Shown here: positions 46,065 to 56,619 of the stretch, piece by piece
How positions within the stretch are numbered: the stretch's first letter is position 1
How the letters are laid out: each line of letters opens with the position of its first letter
Assembly (NCBI GenBank): GCA_900291925.1
Contig: UWYS01000006.1
Location: forward strand, 434,001-498,000
From: Thecaphora thlaspeos
Lineage: Eukaryota; Basidiomycota; Ustilaginomycetes; Urocystidales; Glomosporiaceae
DNA: 64,000 bases
Direction: 5' to 3'
The notes under the pieces: generated by a model
The model's input: the letters and a program-made list of their open reading frames with translations, nothing else
Databases searched by the model: none
What the model was told of the DNA's origin: nothing
Position numbers and translations under genes: made by a program

Positions 46065-48220
46065 CTAGAAGACGAGCGTGGTGGATGCCATGCGAAAGAG
46101 GACTGTCGAAAGCGAACTGAGGCGAGGCGGCGAGCGAGACGGTCAGGCGGGCGGCAGCGAGACACGGGCGGGGCAAAGATGAGGCCGATGGTTCTTCAAG
46201 CGATGAAGCTAGCTGTCTCTTGTTGATAGCGTGTGCTTGCCGTCGGGTAGTGGCACGGCGAGCAGTAGATGAGTAGTGGAAGTTCGTGGGCTGAAGGGTC
46301 GTCTAGAGGGGAGCTTTGTCGGTAAACGGGTACGCGAGGCCCTCTGGTCGAGCTTGAGCAGGCAGAGTAATCGGCCGAGGAAGTGGGCCACTGCGCCGAT
46401 GTCGAGCAGAGAAGTCTTGTCGCAGCAGGATACTCTGTCTCAAGGCGGCAAAGTCCTGACCTTGTCCAATTCCCTGCCGGTCAAGTACGTGGTATGTAGA
46501 GGTGATACGATGCGGTGCGGTACGGGGCGGCGTGGTGAGGGTCGAGGCGGTGCGCGCTAGCCTATGCTCCGGGGCAGCGGGTGCGAGCGATATGAGGCTG
46601 GCGGTAGCGAGAGGCCAGGCAGGTAGGAAAAGGGCCGCGGGCACGGGAACTGTCCGCTCTGCGACTACAGCGGCGAAGGGAGGGATAGATATGAGGTGCG
46701 GCGAGGTGGTGGTATGGAAAAGGATCGGAAGATGCGCCAGCAGACAGGTAGACCAGGCAGCCAGGCAGGCAGACCAGGAGAGCGTTTGAAAAGACGGACG
46801 AGGGCGCCAACCCGCGGGCACCCTTGTGGCCACAGGCCAAGGTCCGGGCCGCTCGGTCCATGGTCCTGTCCTCTTCCTCCTGCCAACGGCGCGTCGCCCG
46901 ACTGAAATTATTGCGCCCTTCGTCTTGCCTTGCCTCGTCCCTGGCTTTCCTTCGCCTTGCCCTCCTTGCCTCGCCTTGCCTCGCCTTGCCTCGCCTTGCC
47001 TCGCCTTGCCCCGCGCGCCCTTTGGGTGGGGTGGGGAGGCGTGTCAAATAATTTATTCAAAGCCTGGACCCCTCGCCCTAGAGAGGCAGAACGAGCAGGA
47101 ACTGGATGAGAAAACACGGCGAAAATATAACAAATTGGCCCTATCCCAGCCCACCTTCGCCTCCGGAACCTTCAAGAGGAGAGATATTTGGCCGCAAGTC
47201 CGTTCTGCGCTTCGCGTTTTAGATAAACGCCTCATGGTCCTCTGTCGCTGAAACACTTCAACACCAACGACTGCCTCCGCTGTTGCGCCTGCGAGACGTC
47301 CCCTCGCGCGACCACAAAAGCCACCGACGATTGCTCCGGCTTGCACAGACCATCGTCGTTCAAGGTCGGCGGCGGCATCCAAGCGCAGCTGATCGAGACA
47401 TGTGGATCTCGACGAGTGAGTGGTTCCCTTTCCCCTCCCCTCCTCCTGGCTCCGCTTCGCCTCGATGATGCCGGGAGTTGCTCTCCTCCCCGCTGCGGAG
47501 CATATTACGGCATCCCTGATCTCACCTCAACGGCAGCGTGTCTGGACCTCCCAGCGAGCTGACCAACGCACGCTCGTGTTGTGATCGGACGCCTCCAATG
47601 TTAATGAAGGGCCTCGTCGGCGCGGCTTCTAGGGGATGCGCCACTCCGGAAGCTCGAAGCAGCGGGATACAGAGCCGGGAGGTGCACAGCCTGCCGATCT
47701 AGCCCCTTTCTGTCGTGCGGCTCCTGCGGCTTGCTGGGATCGCTCCCAGCTCGCCCAGCGGCCGACCAGTCTAGACCTCTTCGTGGCATCGACCCCAGAA
47801 GCCATCTCTGCCTGGAGCCACGACCAGGCGAACAAGTTTATCTCACCGACTCGCATTGCCTCGACCGGATCATGCAATGTCGACGAACGCCAGTCTGGCT
47901 GGACATCGCCATCTCAGGATGAACGGCAGGGATTAATATGTCGTCGTCATGCATCGTTCCTGTCACAACCCATATCACGACTCCTTTTCCCGAGACTAGA
48001 TCACTGACAGGTGAACTCGGACCCCTCGCTAATTTTGAACTTCGATGCCCTCGGACCGTCAGTTTGCCTTTCCATCATCCTCAATCGTCCTTGACCCTCT
48101 TTTCTTCGTCCTACACCTCCTTGGACGTGACCACCACCACTCAGCGACCCAACCCTCGTCTCTTTCCCTTCCCGAAGGACCAAGCAGGCTACCATCTCCG
48201 TCATCCGGCCCACTTCCAAC
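46065..48220. other. Gene-poor region upstream of the IRA gene
   Basis: 2.16 kb without a confident gene. The first ~500 nt should hold the IRA promoter and leader. There is a decamer repeat at 46971-47010 and an AT-rich patch at about 47040-47130. A possible first exon MWISTS sits at 47401 with a GTGAGT donor (47416). A frame at 47731-47922 ends with plausible protein-like sequence (LDRIMQCRRTPVWLDIAISG) but has no ATG. These could be remnants of a decayed gene. The annotation is uncertain. Confidence 0.4.
46971..47010. repeat. Decamer tandem repeat (TCGCCTTGCC)4
   Basis: Four perfect copies of TCGCCTTGCC, flanked on the left from about 46924 by degenerate copies (CTTGCCTTGCC, CTCCTTGCC). 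It is non-coding as far as can be seen. Confidence 0.95.
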
Positions 48221-49572
48221 ATGCTCAGACTAGCCTCTCGGCTTTGGCTCTACACGTGCGCGATGGCGGGTCCGTCGCTGTTGCTGGCTCGACTCGCAGC
48301 CACCAACAGCATCGGCGAGGTCTCCGCCGCCGGTCTTCACACCTCTAGCCGCGTCAAGTTCTTTCCGAGCGGCGGACCTTTCGAAGCCTTCAGCAGCGCT
48401 CGACAGAACTTCAACGGCGGACGACAGGTCGCAGTTTCGAGTCGAAGCTCGGGCGAAGTCGAGCAGACATTGTCTCATCAGCTCTCGCCTTCAACTCTGC
48501 CGGCTTCCTCGTCACCCGAACCGCTCCGAGCGCCCCTGGCCGCCGCTTACATTCGCGCTCCGCCTCTGTCCGCCTTCGAGTATCTGGTCAAGCGGGCACA
48601 GCTGCTGGCCGACCGTCTCGCATCGAGAGTAAGGACCGATTGGCGGTCGATTCCGCCAGAAGTGACGTCGCAGGTCATGGTCTTTTTCCACCAGATGGTC
48701 ACGGTCCGCGAGGCGGGCAACGCGATGCTGGTCAATCGCGAGCTCGGCGACGACCGCGGTTGACGGGCGTTCTGGGCGAACCAGTGGTTCCGCATCGGCC
48801 CGGACTTCGTCGGCTGGGATGATGTCGAGATGGCGGCGCGCAACATGCGTCGGACTCGAGCGCGAAACGTCCGCATCGACATCCACACGACGCATCTGGT
48901 CGCTAGCAGGGGCGGTCCGCCGGCGAGCGCGCAGAGACAGCTGGCACTCAATAGCCAGGTGCGCAAGATCGACTTTGGCAGGTACATCGAGCTATCGGGA
49001 CAGATTGTCGAGGAGCTCCTCGATGTCTGTCAGGAGCAGCTTCGACACCTCTCCTTCCGCCTTCAGGACCTGGTCTCGTCGAGCCACTCCGGCTACCTCT
49101 CGCCGAGACGCACGCCAAGTCTTAGGACCATCACGATCCGTCTGGACGCCTGCCGAGATGCGACAGCCCACCGGACGGAGGAGATGTACGACCGCCTCTT
49201 TGTGTACATCGACGGACTGCTGGAGACACGCCCCGACTTCGACCTCATCTTCCGCTACGGTCGAAGCATCCATATCGACCAGAAACTGTGGATCGATGCG
49301 TTTGTGGAAAGATACCTTTTTGGCGAAGCTCGGAGTGCACGATTGTTCCTCGAAGGTGGCTCGCGGCCGGAGAATGTCCTGATCAAGCTGCTCTGTCGCG
49401 AAGGCCGCTTCCGTCTGATCCATGAAGGCGATCCGGTGAGTCTCGACAGTCCTGTCTCGACCTGGCCACTTCATTGAACGGTCAGAGAAACTAACCGCCA
49501 ACACTCTCACAGTGTTCCTTCCCCTCGCTGTCACAACAGAAACAGACCAACGAAACCCCCTCACCCACTTGA
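48221..49572 (+). pseudogene. F-box-like protein gene interrupted by an in-frame TGA
   Basis: One frame runs from ATG 48221 to a GTGAGT donor at 49436, broken only by TGA at 48761-48763 (codon 181). A CTCACAG acceptor then joins in phase 0 to a short last exon, 49513-49572. Across the stop the sequence looks like one F-box domain: IPPEVTSQVMVFF ... AGNAMLVNREL ... then RAFWANQWFRIGPDFVGWDD. Downstream resembles the repeat region of F-box proteins (VRIDIHTTHL, VRKIDFGRYIELSGQIVEEL). Three readings are possible: a recent nonsense mutation (TGG or CGA to TGA), stop-codon readthrough, or an unspliced intron. For the last, GTAAGG at 48629 and CCAG ending at 48784 are both in phase 0 and would remove the stop, but also the F-box. 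No database family is claimed beyond the F-box resemblance. Confidence 0.45.
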
Positions 49573-50186
49573 ACGCGACGCAGCCTCCACCTACCCATCT
49601 TCAACTACCGACACATGTCGATGCTAGGATTCAGCACGTTGATCCTGCTCGCTCCTCGCTATCTCTTGCCGATGTCGTTCAAGTCCACCTTTGGAGCCAG
49701 CGAAGTGGCCGCTATTGTCTTGGAAATCTCGTCGGCTGCGCTCGCAGTCTACGAAGAGCTCCAGGCTGCAGAGGTGCAGTGGGCTCTTGCGTGACAGGAT
49801 CCCCTCACAGATGTGCGATCGATGTATCATAAGTCACGGTCTTTGACCTGGAATCGAGAGCTGGCCTACTGTGTTTCGAGCTGGTCGTGACAAGAGGATG
49901 AAGTGTCTTCGCTGAATTCACAGACGATCGCCGATCGCGTCACCTCGACGTTCTGCGCCGCAATCGTGAGAGTGCTCAAAGGTGAGATCCATTTCCTCCG
50001 GCAACTGCCAAGGTCGACCGGATCGCCCCTTTTTGTTCTGCTTTCGTCCGCTTTGGCTCGTTTCGACAGGCGTGTCGTTTTCCAACGCTAGGCGTATGGT
50101 CGTCCGATCTATCAACACGTTTGTCCACGATTCGCCGCCCTTCAAGCGCTTTCGATGATTCCTCCGTCCACTCCCTCAGCGTAGCG
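49573..50186. other. Intergenic stretch with a 59-codon ORF
   Basis: 614 nt between the F-box-like gene and the TBC gene 3' end. An ATG ORF at 49615-49794 (+) encodes 59 residues with a hydrophobic start (MLGFSTLILLAPRYLLPMSF) and an Ala/Glu-rich helix. It lies in the same frame as the end of the F-box-like gene, separated by its stop codon, and could be a further decayed exon. Nothing else was recognised. Confidence 0.35.
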
Positions 50187-53100
50187 TCAAAGCACGCCAA
50201 CCTCATCCCTCCTTCCCTTGAGATCCTCAAACGCGTCCTCGACATCACTCTCGGGGAAAGCCAACGAACTACCTATCGCTTCCAGCCCTCCATCTCCATT
50301 GCCAAAGACGCTTCCCGTCGACGAAAGTGGGACGCTGATGCGTCGATCTTCCCTCTCCCTTTCACTCCCCTCCCCATCTTCGACGTAACGTAAGTCCGGT
50401 CGTTCGTGGTACATCCCCGGAATGAAGGACGTAGTGGGTGCTGCGAACATGTCGTCGCTCAGAAGATCTTGGCCCTCGGCAGAGGAACGACTGTGCGATC
50501 CTGCAGAGACATACGAGGAAGGTCGTTGGAGCGAGACGAAAGGCGCTGCATCGGTGTCTTCAGGGCTCTCCGAGGTGAGTTGGTCGAGTAGCTCGGACGT
50601 CGAGATCTCGTCGCCCACTCCTGGACCGGGCGAAGGTGGAGGTCGATTTGCTTCGTCAATCGACCCAACGTCTCCTGTTCTCGTATCGAGCGGTAGAACT
50701 ATGGAAGGTTTGGACGCCCGGTCGCTGAGGCGCGACGACGATGGACGACGATTGCGCGAGATCGAGCCTGAGCCGTTGGGCGTGGCGGTCGATGAGGTTC
50801 GATTCTTGGTGAATCGCTTCGATCGCACGATCGCACTGCCCGAGCGGGTGCGTGTCTTTATCGATGCCGCTGACGTTGCCGCTGGAGGTGAGGCGAGCAG
50901 ACGGATCGGCTCGTCATAAAGCTCGTACCGCGTCGGCGAAGCGAGCGGCGCTTCGGTAGCGTCCGCTGTCTCTTCTGTATGCGCCTTTAAGACGGCAGCG
51001 CCATCGACTGGCGGGGGGCGAGGTGCCGCTCTCGGCTTCTCGAATATTGATTCTCGCTTCTCGTGTCCCAGAGCGACGGCGGCGGCAGGCACAGGCATGG
51101 GCATGGGTGCATCGCTGAGCTCGACTCCCTCGCTGCTGAGCCATGAGTCGGGCTCTGTCTCGGTCTCTGCCGATCTGGCACCACCTTCCTCCGCCATCAC
51201 ATGGGTGGTCGAAGTTGTGCTGAAAGCGGCGCTCGTCGCACGGCTGCTCTTGAGCGAGCCCGAAAGCGAGTTCGACGCAGAGCCGGCGGCAGCGGCAGGC
51301 CGGGGCCGCGAGATGGCAGTACCGATGCTGGAGGCTGAAACGAGTGCGACGTCCGAGGAGCTCGAGGCGTCGCCAAACTTGAGCTGCGGCTCGGCGCTGG
51401 CGCTGGCGCCCCTGTTGCCCGTAGCGTCTGTGGCGGCGGTGTCGCTCAGGCCGCCGACGAGACGGCTCTGCCCCGCGGCGGCGGCGCGCACCTTGGCGAA
51501 TGCGCCGGCCGGGACAGTGGTACCGTCGCCGTTGCCCATGAGGCCGATGGGGCCGGACACGGTACTGAGCGGGTTGATGTTGGCCAGCTCTGGTGGGATG
51601 ATCGGGACGATTGCGGCAACGCTGGTCCCATTGAGACTCGGCAGCGACGTCATGTGGTCGACGTTGGTGTGGCTGGCCATGCTGGTGTCAGGCGAGTCGA
51701 CGGCGCTAAGTACGCTGCCCGCCTCCGAGGGCGAGCGGGAACTGTAGTTGCTGAGTGACCCGGCCATGCTGCTGTCTCTGCCCGTGCGGCTGGCCGATCG
51801 GGAGCCGGGTCCCTGGGCGTGGGCCAAAGGGCCAGACGACACTTTGCGGCTCGGCTCGTCGGCAGCATTAAAGAGGCCGTTGCTGCTGCCCTCCCGCGGT
51901 GGCCGCGCCGACTGCCGGAGCAGCAGGGGCTTGGGTCCGGCACCACGCACGCTGCTGGGGCTGTCGCGCGGCGATCGGGGCAGTAAGCCCAGCTTCGCAG
52001 CCGCTCGCAGGCTCGGTAGCGGGAGCGATCCGAACCCTCCCTCGCTGTGCGGATCGCTCAGCGACGGCGAGCCAATGGCCGCCTGCCGGCCGTTGATGTG
52101 GCTGTATGCCAGGCTCATCCTCTTGCCCGTTGAGTCGGTGTACTCTGTCCTGCCCGCCGGGCTATCTGAGACGTCCGGGAGCGGAAAATCTGGCATGGTG
52201 TCGCGCGACCAACGGGCCATCTCCGGCGTCTGCGGTAAGCCGTGGCGCATGATGGCGTTCGATCCATCGCTACCGGAGCGCGCCTTTTGCTGCTGCTTGA
52301 AGAAGCTGGCTCCGACCGCGCCCAGCGACGGGATCTTGGCCGGAACGATCGGCAGCTGCGGTGTCGATGACTCCTGAGACGTCTCTCGGCTAGCGCTGCC
52401 GCCAAAACTAGCGAGCGCCTTGGCGGTGAGGTTGGTGCTCGCCTTGGAGAAGTTGGCTGCAGCGTCGCTGCTCTGCAAGGCTTCGGCGTAGCGCTGGAAG
52501 ACACCGCCGACCGAGGGGCGCGACGGCGTCGAGGTGGCCGACGCCCAGCCCGAGCTTCCTCGCGACGTGTCCGGGCTGTCGTCGGGGCTCCTCGCGGCCG
52601 CAGGGAGTCCGGCACGGCCGCCGCTGAAGCTGCGGCCCATCGATCCGAACCAGCTGCCGCCCTTTGCCGGCGTCAGACTGGCGCCGCCGGAGGCCGAGAC
52701 GGACCGCTGGCCCATCAGCGTCGCCGCCTGCGGGCTGGCCGACTTGCCCCACCTCTGCAGCGTCTGCGCAGCCCTTGCGCGTACGGAAGCCAGGCCCGCC
52801 TCGGCTTCGTTGTCGACGTCATCCTCAGGAGGACCATCCCCCGTCAGGTCGGAGGCGAGCCTGCGCTGTCGGAAGATGACGGCCATCTCAATGACCGGGC
52901 CTACGTCCTCGTCAGGGTACGCTTGCAGCACCCGCATTCCCTGGGAGAAGGCATCGCGGTCCTCGTCATCTGCTTCGTCGCTGGCGTCCGGCAGCAGCGG
53001 CTTGACCTGGATCAGCAGCGCACAGCAGACGTCGATTAAGAACTCGATCTTGGCCGGGAAGGCGCCCTCGAGCGACGTCTCCTGCTCCGAGAGCAGGGCG

Positions 53101-54791
53101 TCCCATACCCACAGTACCGATGGCAGTGACAGCTCGGTGCTGACGAGGCACGCTAACCAGCGGAAGGAGTAGTACGGCATGCGTGGATCCAGGTTGCAGC
53201 TGCGCAGGGTCCGCCACAGCTCCGGCTCGAGCCATTTTAAGCGCAGGCTGAAGCGCTTCAGCGCGCCTGCCATGCCCATCCGCAGGAAGTTGCCTGACGC
53301 TAACGAGCGGGGCTGCCCGTCCAGCTCGCTGCCGGAAATTGCGCGGTCGACACCCTCAAAGTCATAGAGCTCCTTGACCTCGCCGATGAGCAGCGAGAAG
53401 CACCAGAACGCATCGGCCTCTGCGTGCGGGCTAGTGCCGTCGTCGTCGTTGCCAAAGGCGAAGTCGGCATCGGCATTCGCACCCGAGCCCGAGCTCGAGC
53501 CCTTGCCAAGTCCATCAGCGCCTCCCTGGGGCAAGGGCCCAGCGATGCCAAAGGCGTAGAAGAGCGTGAAGAGCGCCTCGTTCATGCCCTGGACGTAGCC
53601 TATGCTCGGGTTGAGCAGGGCATGGAAGTAGAGGATGCGCAGCAGCGAGTGCCAGTTGCGATCGACGATCGTGCGTCGCTTGCCGTTCTTGCTTTTACTG
53701 CTGTTTCCGCCACCGCCGCCGCCGAGAGCGGAGCCTGCTCCCGGCTGCTCCGATGCACGGGCGGCGCCAGGATCCGGACCTGAGCTGGCCGCAGCAGCCT
53801 GTTGGCTTTCGATCCCAGCCTCTAGGGCGGCCGCGAACGAGGTCTGCGACGAGTGTGTGGAAGTTCCACCAGGCGATGGTGGCGAGAGGTAGATGGGCGG
53901 ACTCATTGGCGTTCCCTCTGGCCCGCTGAAACTGCGTGCCGGACCAGCCGAAGCAGCACCGGACCCTGGAGCGACGAGCGTATGCCCGGTCAGCACCTCC
54001 GCCCGACCTTTGTCTTTCGCGTCCACCGGCCGGGATGGTTGCTGCCAACCAATCTGCTCTGCGAAGCCTGCATTGATTAGCGCGAGACGCCGCAGCAACA
54101 CATGCCGGGCCTCGACGCGGTCCGCGATCCCGCCCGTCGACGACTCGCCGTCCAAAGGGGTCGACTCGGGACGTGGAGCCAGAGGGCAGGAGCGCGAAGG
54201 CCGTACCTCGTTCTGGTAGAAGGCGAAGCCGTTCTTTCTCGACCGAGAGAGGTCCTTGTAGATCTGATCGAGCAGCACGTCGCGCTCGGAGAGGCGTGTC
54301 GACGCTGACGAGGGGCGATCGTCGCCGTTGTCGTCGTCTTGGTCGTCGACATCCGCGGGTGAGAGGTCCGAGACGAAGCGGTAGTACTCCTGCCTGCGCT
54401 TATGGAGGACCGAAGACCACTCCTTCTTCTCTGGCGGCAAATAGCCAAGGAAGACCTTCCAGGCCTGTGCGCGGAGCCAAGGCGGTGAGTCGGGTATGCC
54501 GCCTTGCAAGCTGAGGTGTCGGAGGCTGTAGAGATCGGCGATGGTGTGGCCGGGCATCAGGTCGCTCGGATCGAGCAGCTGCATCAGTGAACGGTCCCGC
54601 TGAGCCGCAGCAGCAGCCACTTTGCTGCGGAGTGGTAGAGTATGTAGGAAGCGGGGAAGTTTGGGATGTTCAGCTAGTCGGAACCGTTGGGGTGCTTCGT
54701 CGTCGTCGATGTCGGGACAGCACGCTGCTGGCCGCAGCCGCTGTGGCAAGAACCTTACTCACCCTCGTGCGACAATGTCATTGTGCGACAT
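50187..54791 (-). CDS. TBC-domain Rab GTPase-activating protein (TBC1D13-like), very long
   Basis: Two exons, 54791-54763 and 54624-50187, giving 1,488 aa. The first exon is 29 nt (MSHNDIVAR plus GG), followed by a GTGAGT donor and a CCGCAG acceptor in phase. The TBC domain occupies roughly residues 25-590. GGIPDSPPWLRAQAWKVFLG and LPPEKKEWSSVLHKRRQEYY match the TBC1D13 type. The arginine-finger motif IxxDxxR appears as IYKDLSR, and the glutamine-finger motif is YVQGMN at 353-358, so the catalytic pair is intact. Loops inside the domain carry Ser/Gly/Ala-rich insertions. The last ~850 residues are Ser/Pro/Ala-rich with no recognised domain and look disordered. Without the first exon the earliest in-frame ATG is at 54584, which would still keep the domain. 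The target Rab is unknown. Confidence 0.85.
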
Positions 54792-56619
54792 GCTCGACAG
54801 TCGCCTCGGAGAGTCACACCTCGAGAGGATCACAAACGGACGGGGATGGCAGAGGATGTCAGGGCAGGCATACGATGAGGCGGTACCCGAAGAGAATGTC
54901 GGGCGCGATGTTAAAGGGGAGACAGCGAATGGGAAGAAGGACCGAGGCGGTCGTCGGTGTCGGAGCCCGGTCGGTGCGGTGGTAGCGGTGCGGATATCTA
55001 GCAGAGTAGTGACGGGGGAACCCTTTCGACGGTGGGCTGCGATGCGATGCAATTCAGTGGGGCTACACTTCCAAGTAGGCGTCGTTGTTCGGCTTGGTGG
55101 TGGTAGTGAAGAGCGGCGAGTGCGTGAGTCGAAGCGTTGCCCAGGCGGCTGTGTTGCATGCGGTCCGTGTGCGAGCTATCGAGGCTGGGCCGGTTCGAAC
55201 GAGGTCGTTGGGATCGGGGTCGTGAGGAGCGGAAGGTGAGGGGAATTGACGGCGGTGATGGCGCTCTTGTTAGCGGCTGTGTGCACAAGGCGGGGGAGAG
55301 GGGAGCTTGGTGGTCGATGACTCTACTGTAAGATGATGGGAGGATGGGATGGTAAGTTGGTATGTAGCGAGCGAGGCCCGGCGGCCGGCATGTCGATCGA
55401 CGTCGGTTGGCGCAGTACGCGCACGCCGTAAGCAGGCAGGCAGGCAGGCAGCAGCCACTCACCTCTACTTGAGGCAGGAAGCAAGCAGCCAGGGCGGAGT
55501 TGAGAGAAAAGACTCCAAAAAAGAAAAGAAAAAAGCTACGCACGCACGTACGGCGCTGGCGCTGTCGTTGTATGTACCGGCCGTACGGTCGGAGGCAGGC
55601 AGGCAGGCGGATCCTCGCCGAAGCCGGCAAGTCGCTCAACGTCCCCAAGCGGCGCTCTCACCGACCAGCGCAAGGAGAGGCGGTACGGGATGAGGTAAGC
55701 GCTGACCGGGATCGAGACGCTCAAGCAGGGGAGCCAAGGGGGACGTCGCTGTAGAGGCCTTCGGCTTCCCTCTGCCTCGCCCAGGCAAGCATACACACAT
55801 CATCCGCAGCATGAAAGACACATGGCAGCTCCTCGTCTTGTCGCATGCCACGGCTTGGCCAGCTGGCACGTCTTGTATCTCGTAGGGCCCAGCCCGCCCC
55901 ACTTAGGAGGGTGTCTCTATGGGGAGGCTTTTGTGATCACGAAAGAGCGCGACAAAGGGGAGGCTAGGCGTGAGAGGGGGAAGCAAGCGCGAGGCCAGCG
56001 GAATGGCGCTGCGCCTGCTGCTGCAAGGTGCGTCTGTCCGGGCGTCCGGCTGTTCCGAAAACAGGGCGCTGCTCGATCTGTGGCCTGAGCGCTTCCCCGA
56101 TCTGGCCATTGTGGCACTCTCCCGATCTACGGATCTGAGAACTAACCCTGTGCCCCCTGAATCGGGCGCAGGCAGGTTTGGTCAGCCTCGGGTCGCAGCG
56201 CGGTGTGGCGGGCGCGCGGTGGGTGAGGCAGAGGGGAGCAGCAAACACAAGCACCAGCGGGCCGCGCCTTGTCTTCGGCCAGATTTGGCTGAGAAATAAT
56301 GGCGGCGCGCCTCCAGGCGTTCGGCGCTAAGCTCCTCAACAGCAATGGCCCACACCTCCACCCCCACCTCTCCTCGCCCCGCCACCACCACCGCCGCCAT
56401 CGTTCTTCTTCGCCCTCGCTGCTCGCCATCCTCCAGACAGCCTACCCACAACCCACAACCCACAACCCAAATCCCACCGAGCCTGCCACGCTCGCAACCA
56501 CATCGCACGCCCCCGCCCGCACCTCCACAGAAGCATACACGCCCTACCGACTCCGTCCGTAGCAACTTCCCGTCCTTGGAGTACGCTCCACTGCTCGCCG
56601 CTCTCCTATCCTCGCCAGC
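54792..56619. promoter_or_regulatory. Long divergent spacer between the TBC gene and CDC50
   Basis: 1.83 kb between opposite starts, the largest divergent spacer in the window. It contains CAGG/GCAG tetranucleotide runs at about 55433-55453 and 55592-55608, and a CCCACAA tandem (about 3.4 copies, 56445-56468) in the probable CDC50 leader. Many overlapping short ORFs occur on both strands without conserved features. No gene is called, but a small spliced gene cannot be excluded. Confidence 0.4.
56445..56468. repeat. (CCCACAA)3 tandem repeat
   Basis: Three full copies and a partial one of CCCACAA, about 150 nt upstream of the CDC50 start, probably within its 5' leader. Confidence 0.9.

Noticed and set aside
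54624..54749. Single-exon start of the TBC gene upstream of 54624
   Set aside because: The open frame begins at TTG. A 29-nt first exon with consensus donor and acceptor gives an ATG start in phase.
54800..56619. Small genes in the TBC/CDC50 divergent spacer
   Set aside because: Many short ORFs overlap on both strands, but none has motifs, a good start context or consistent splice sites.
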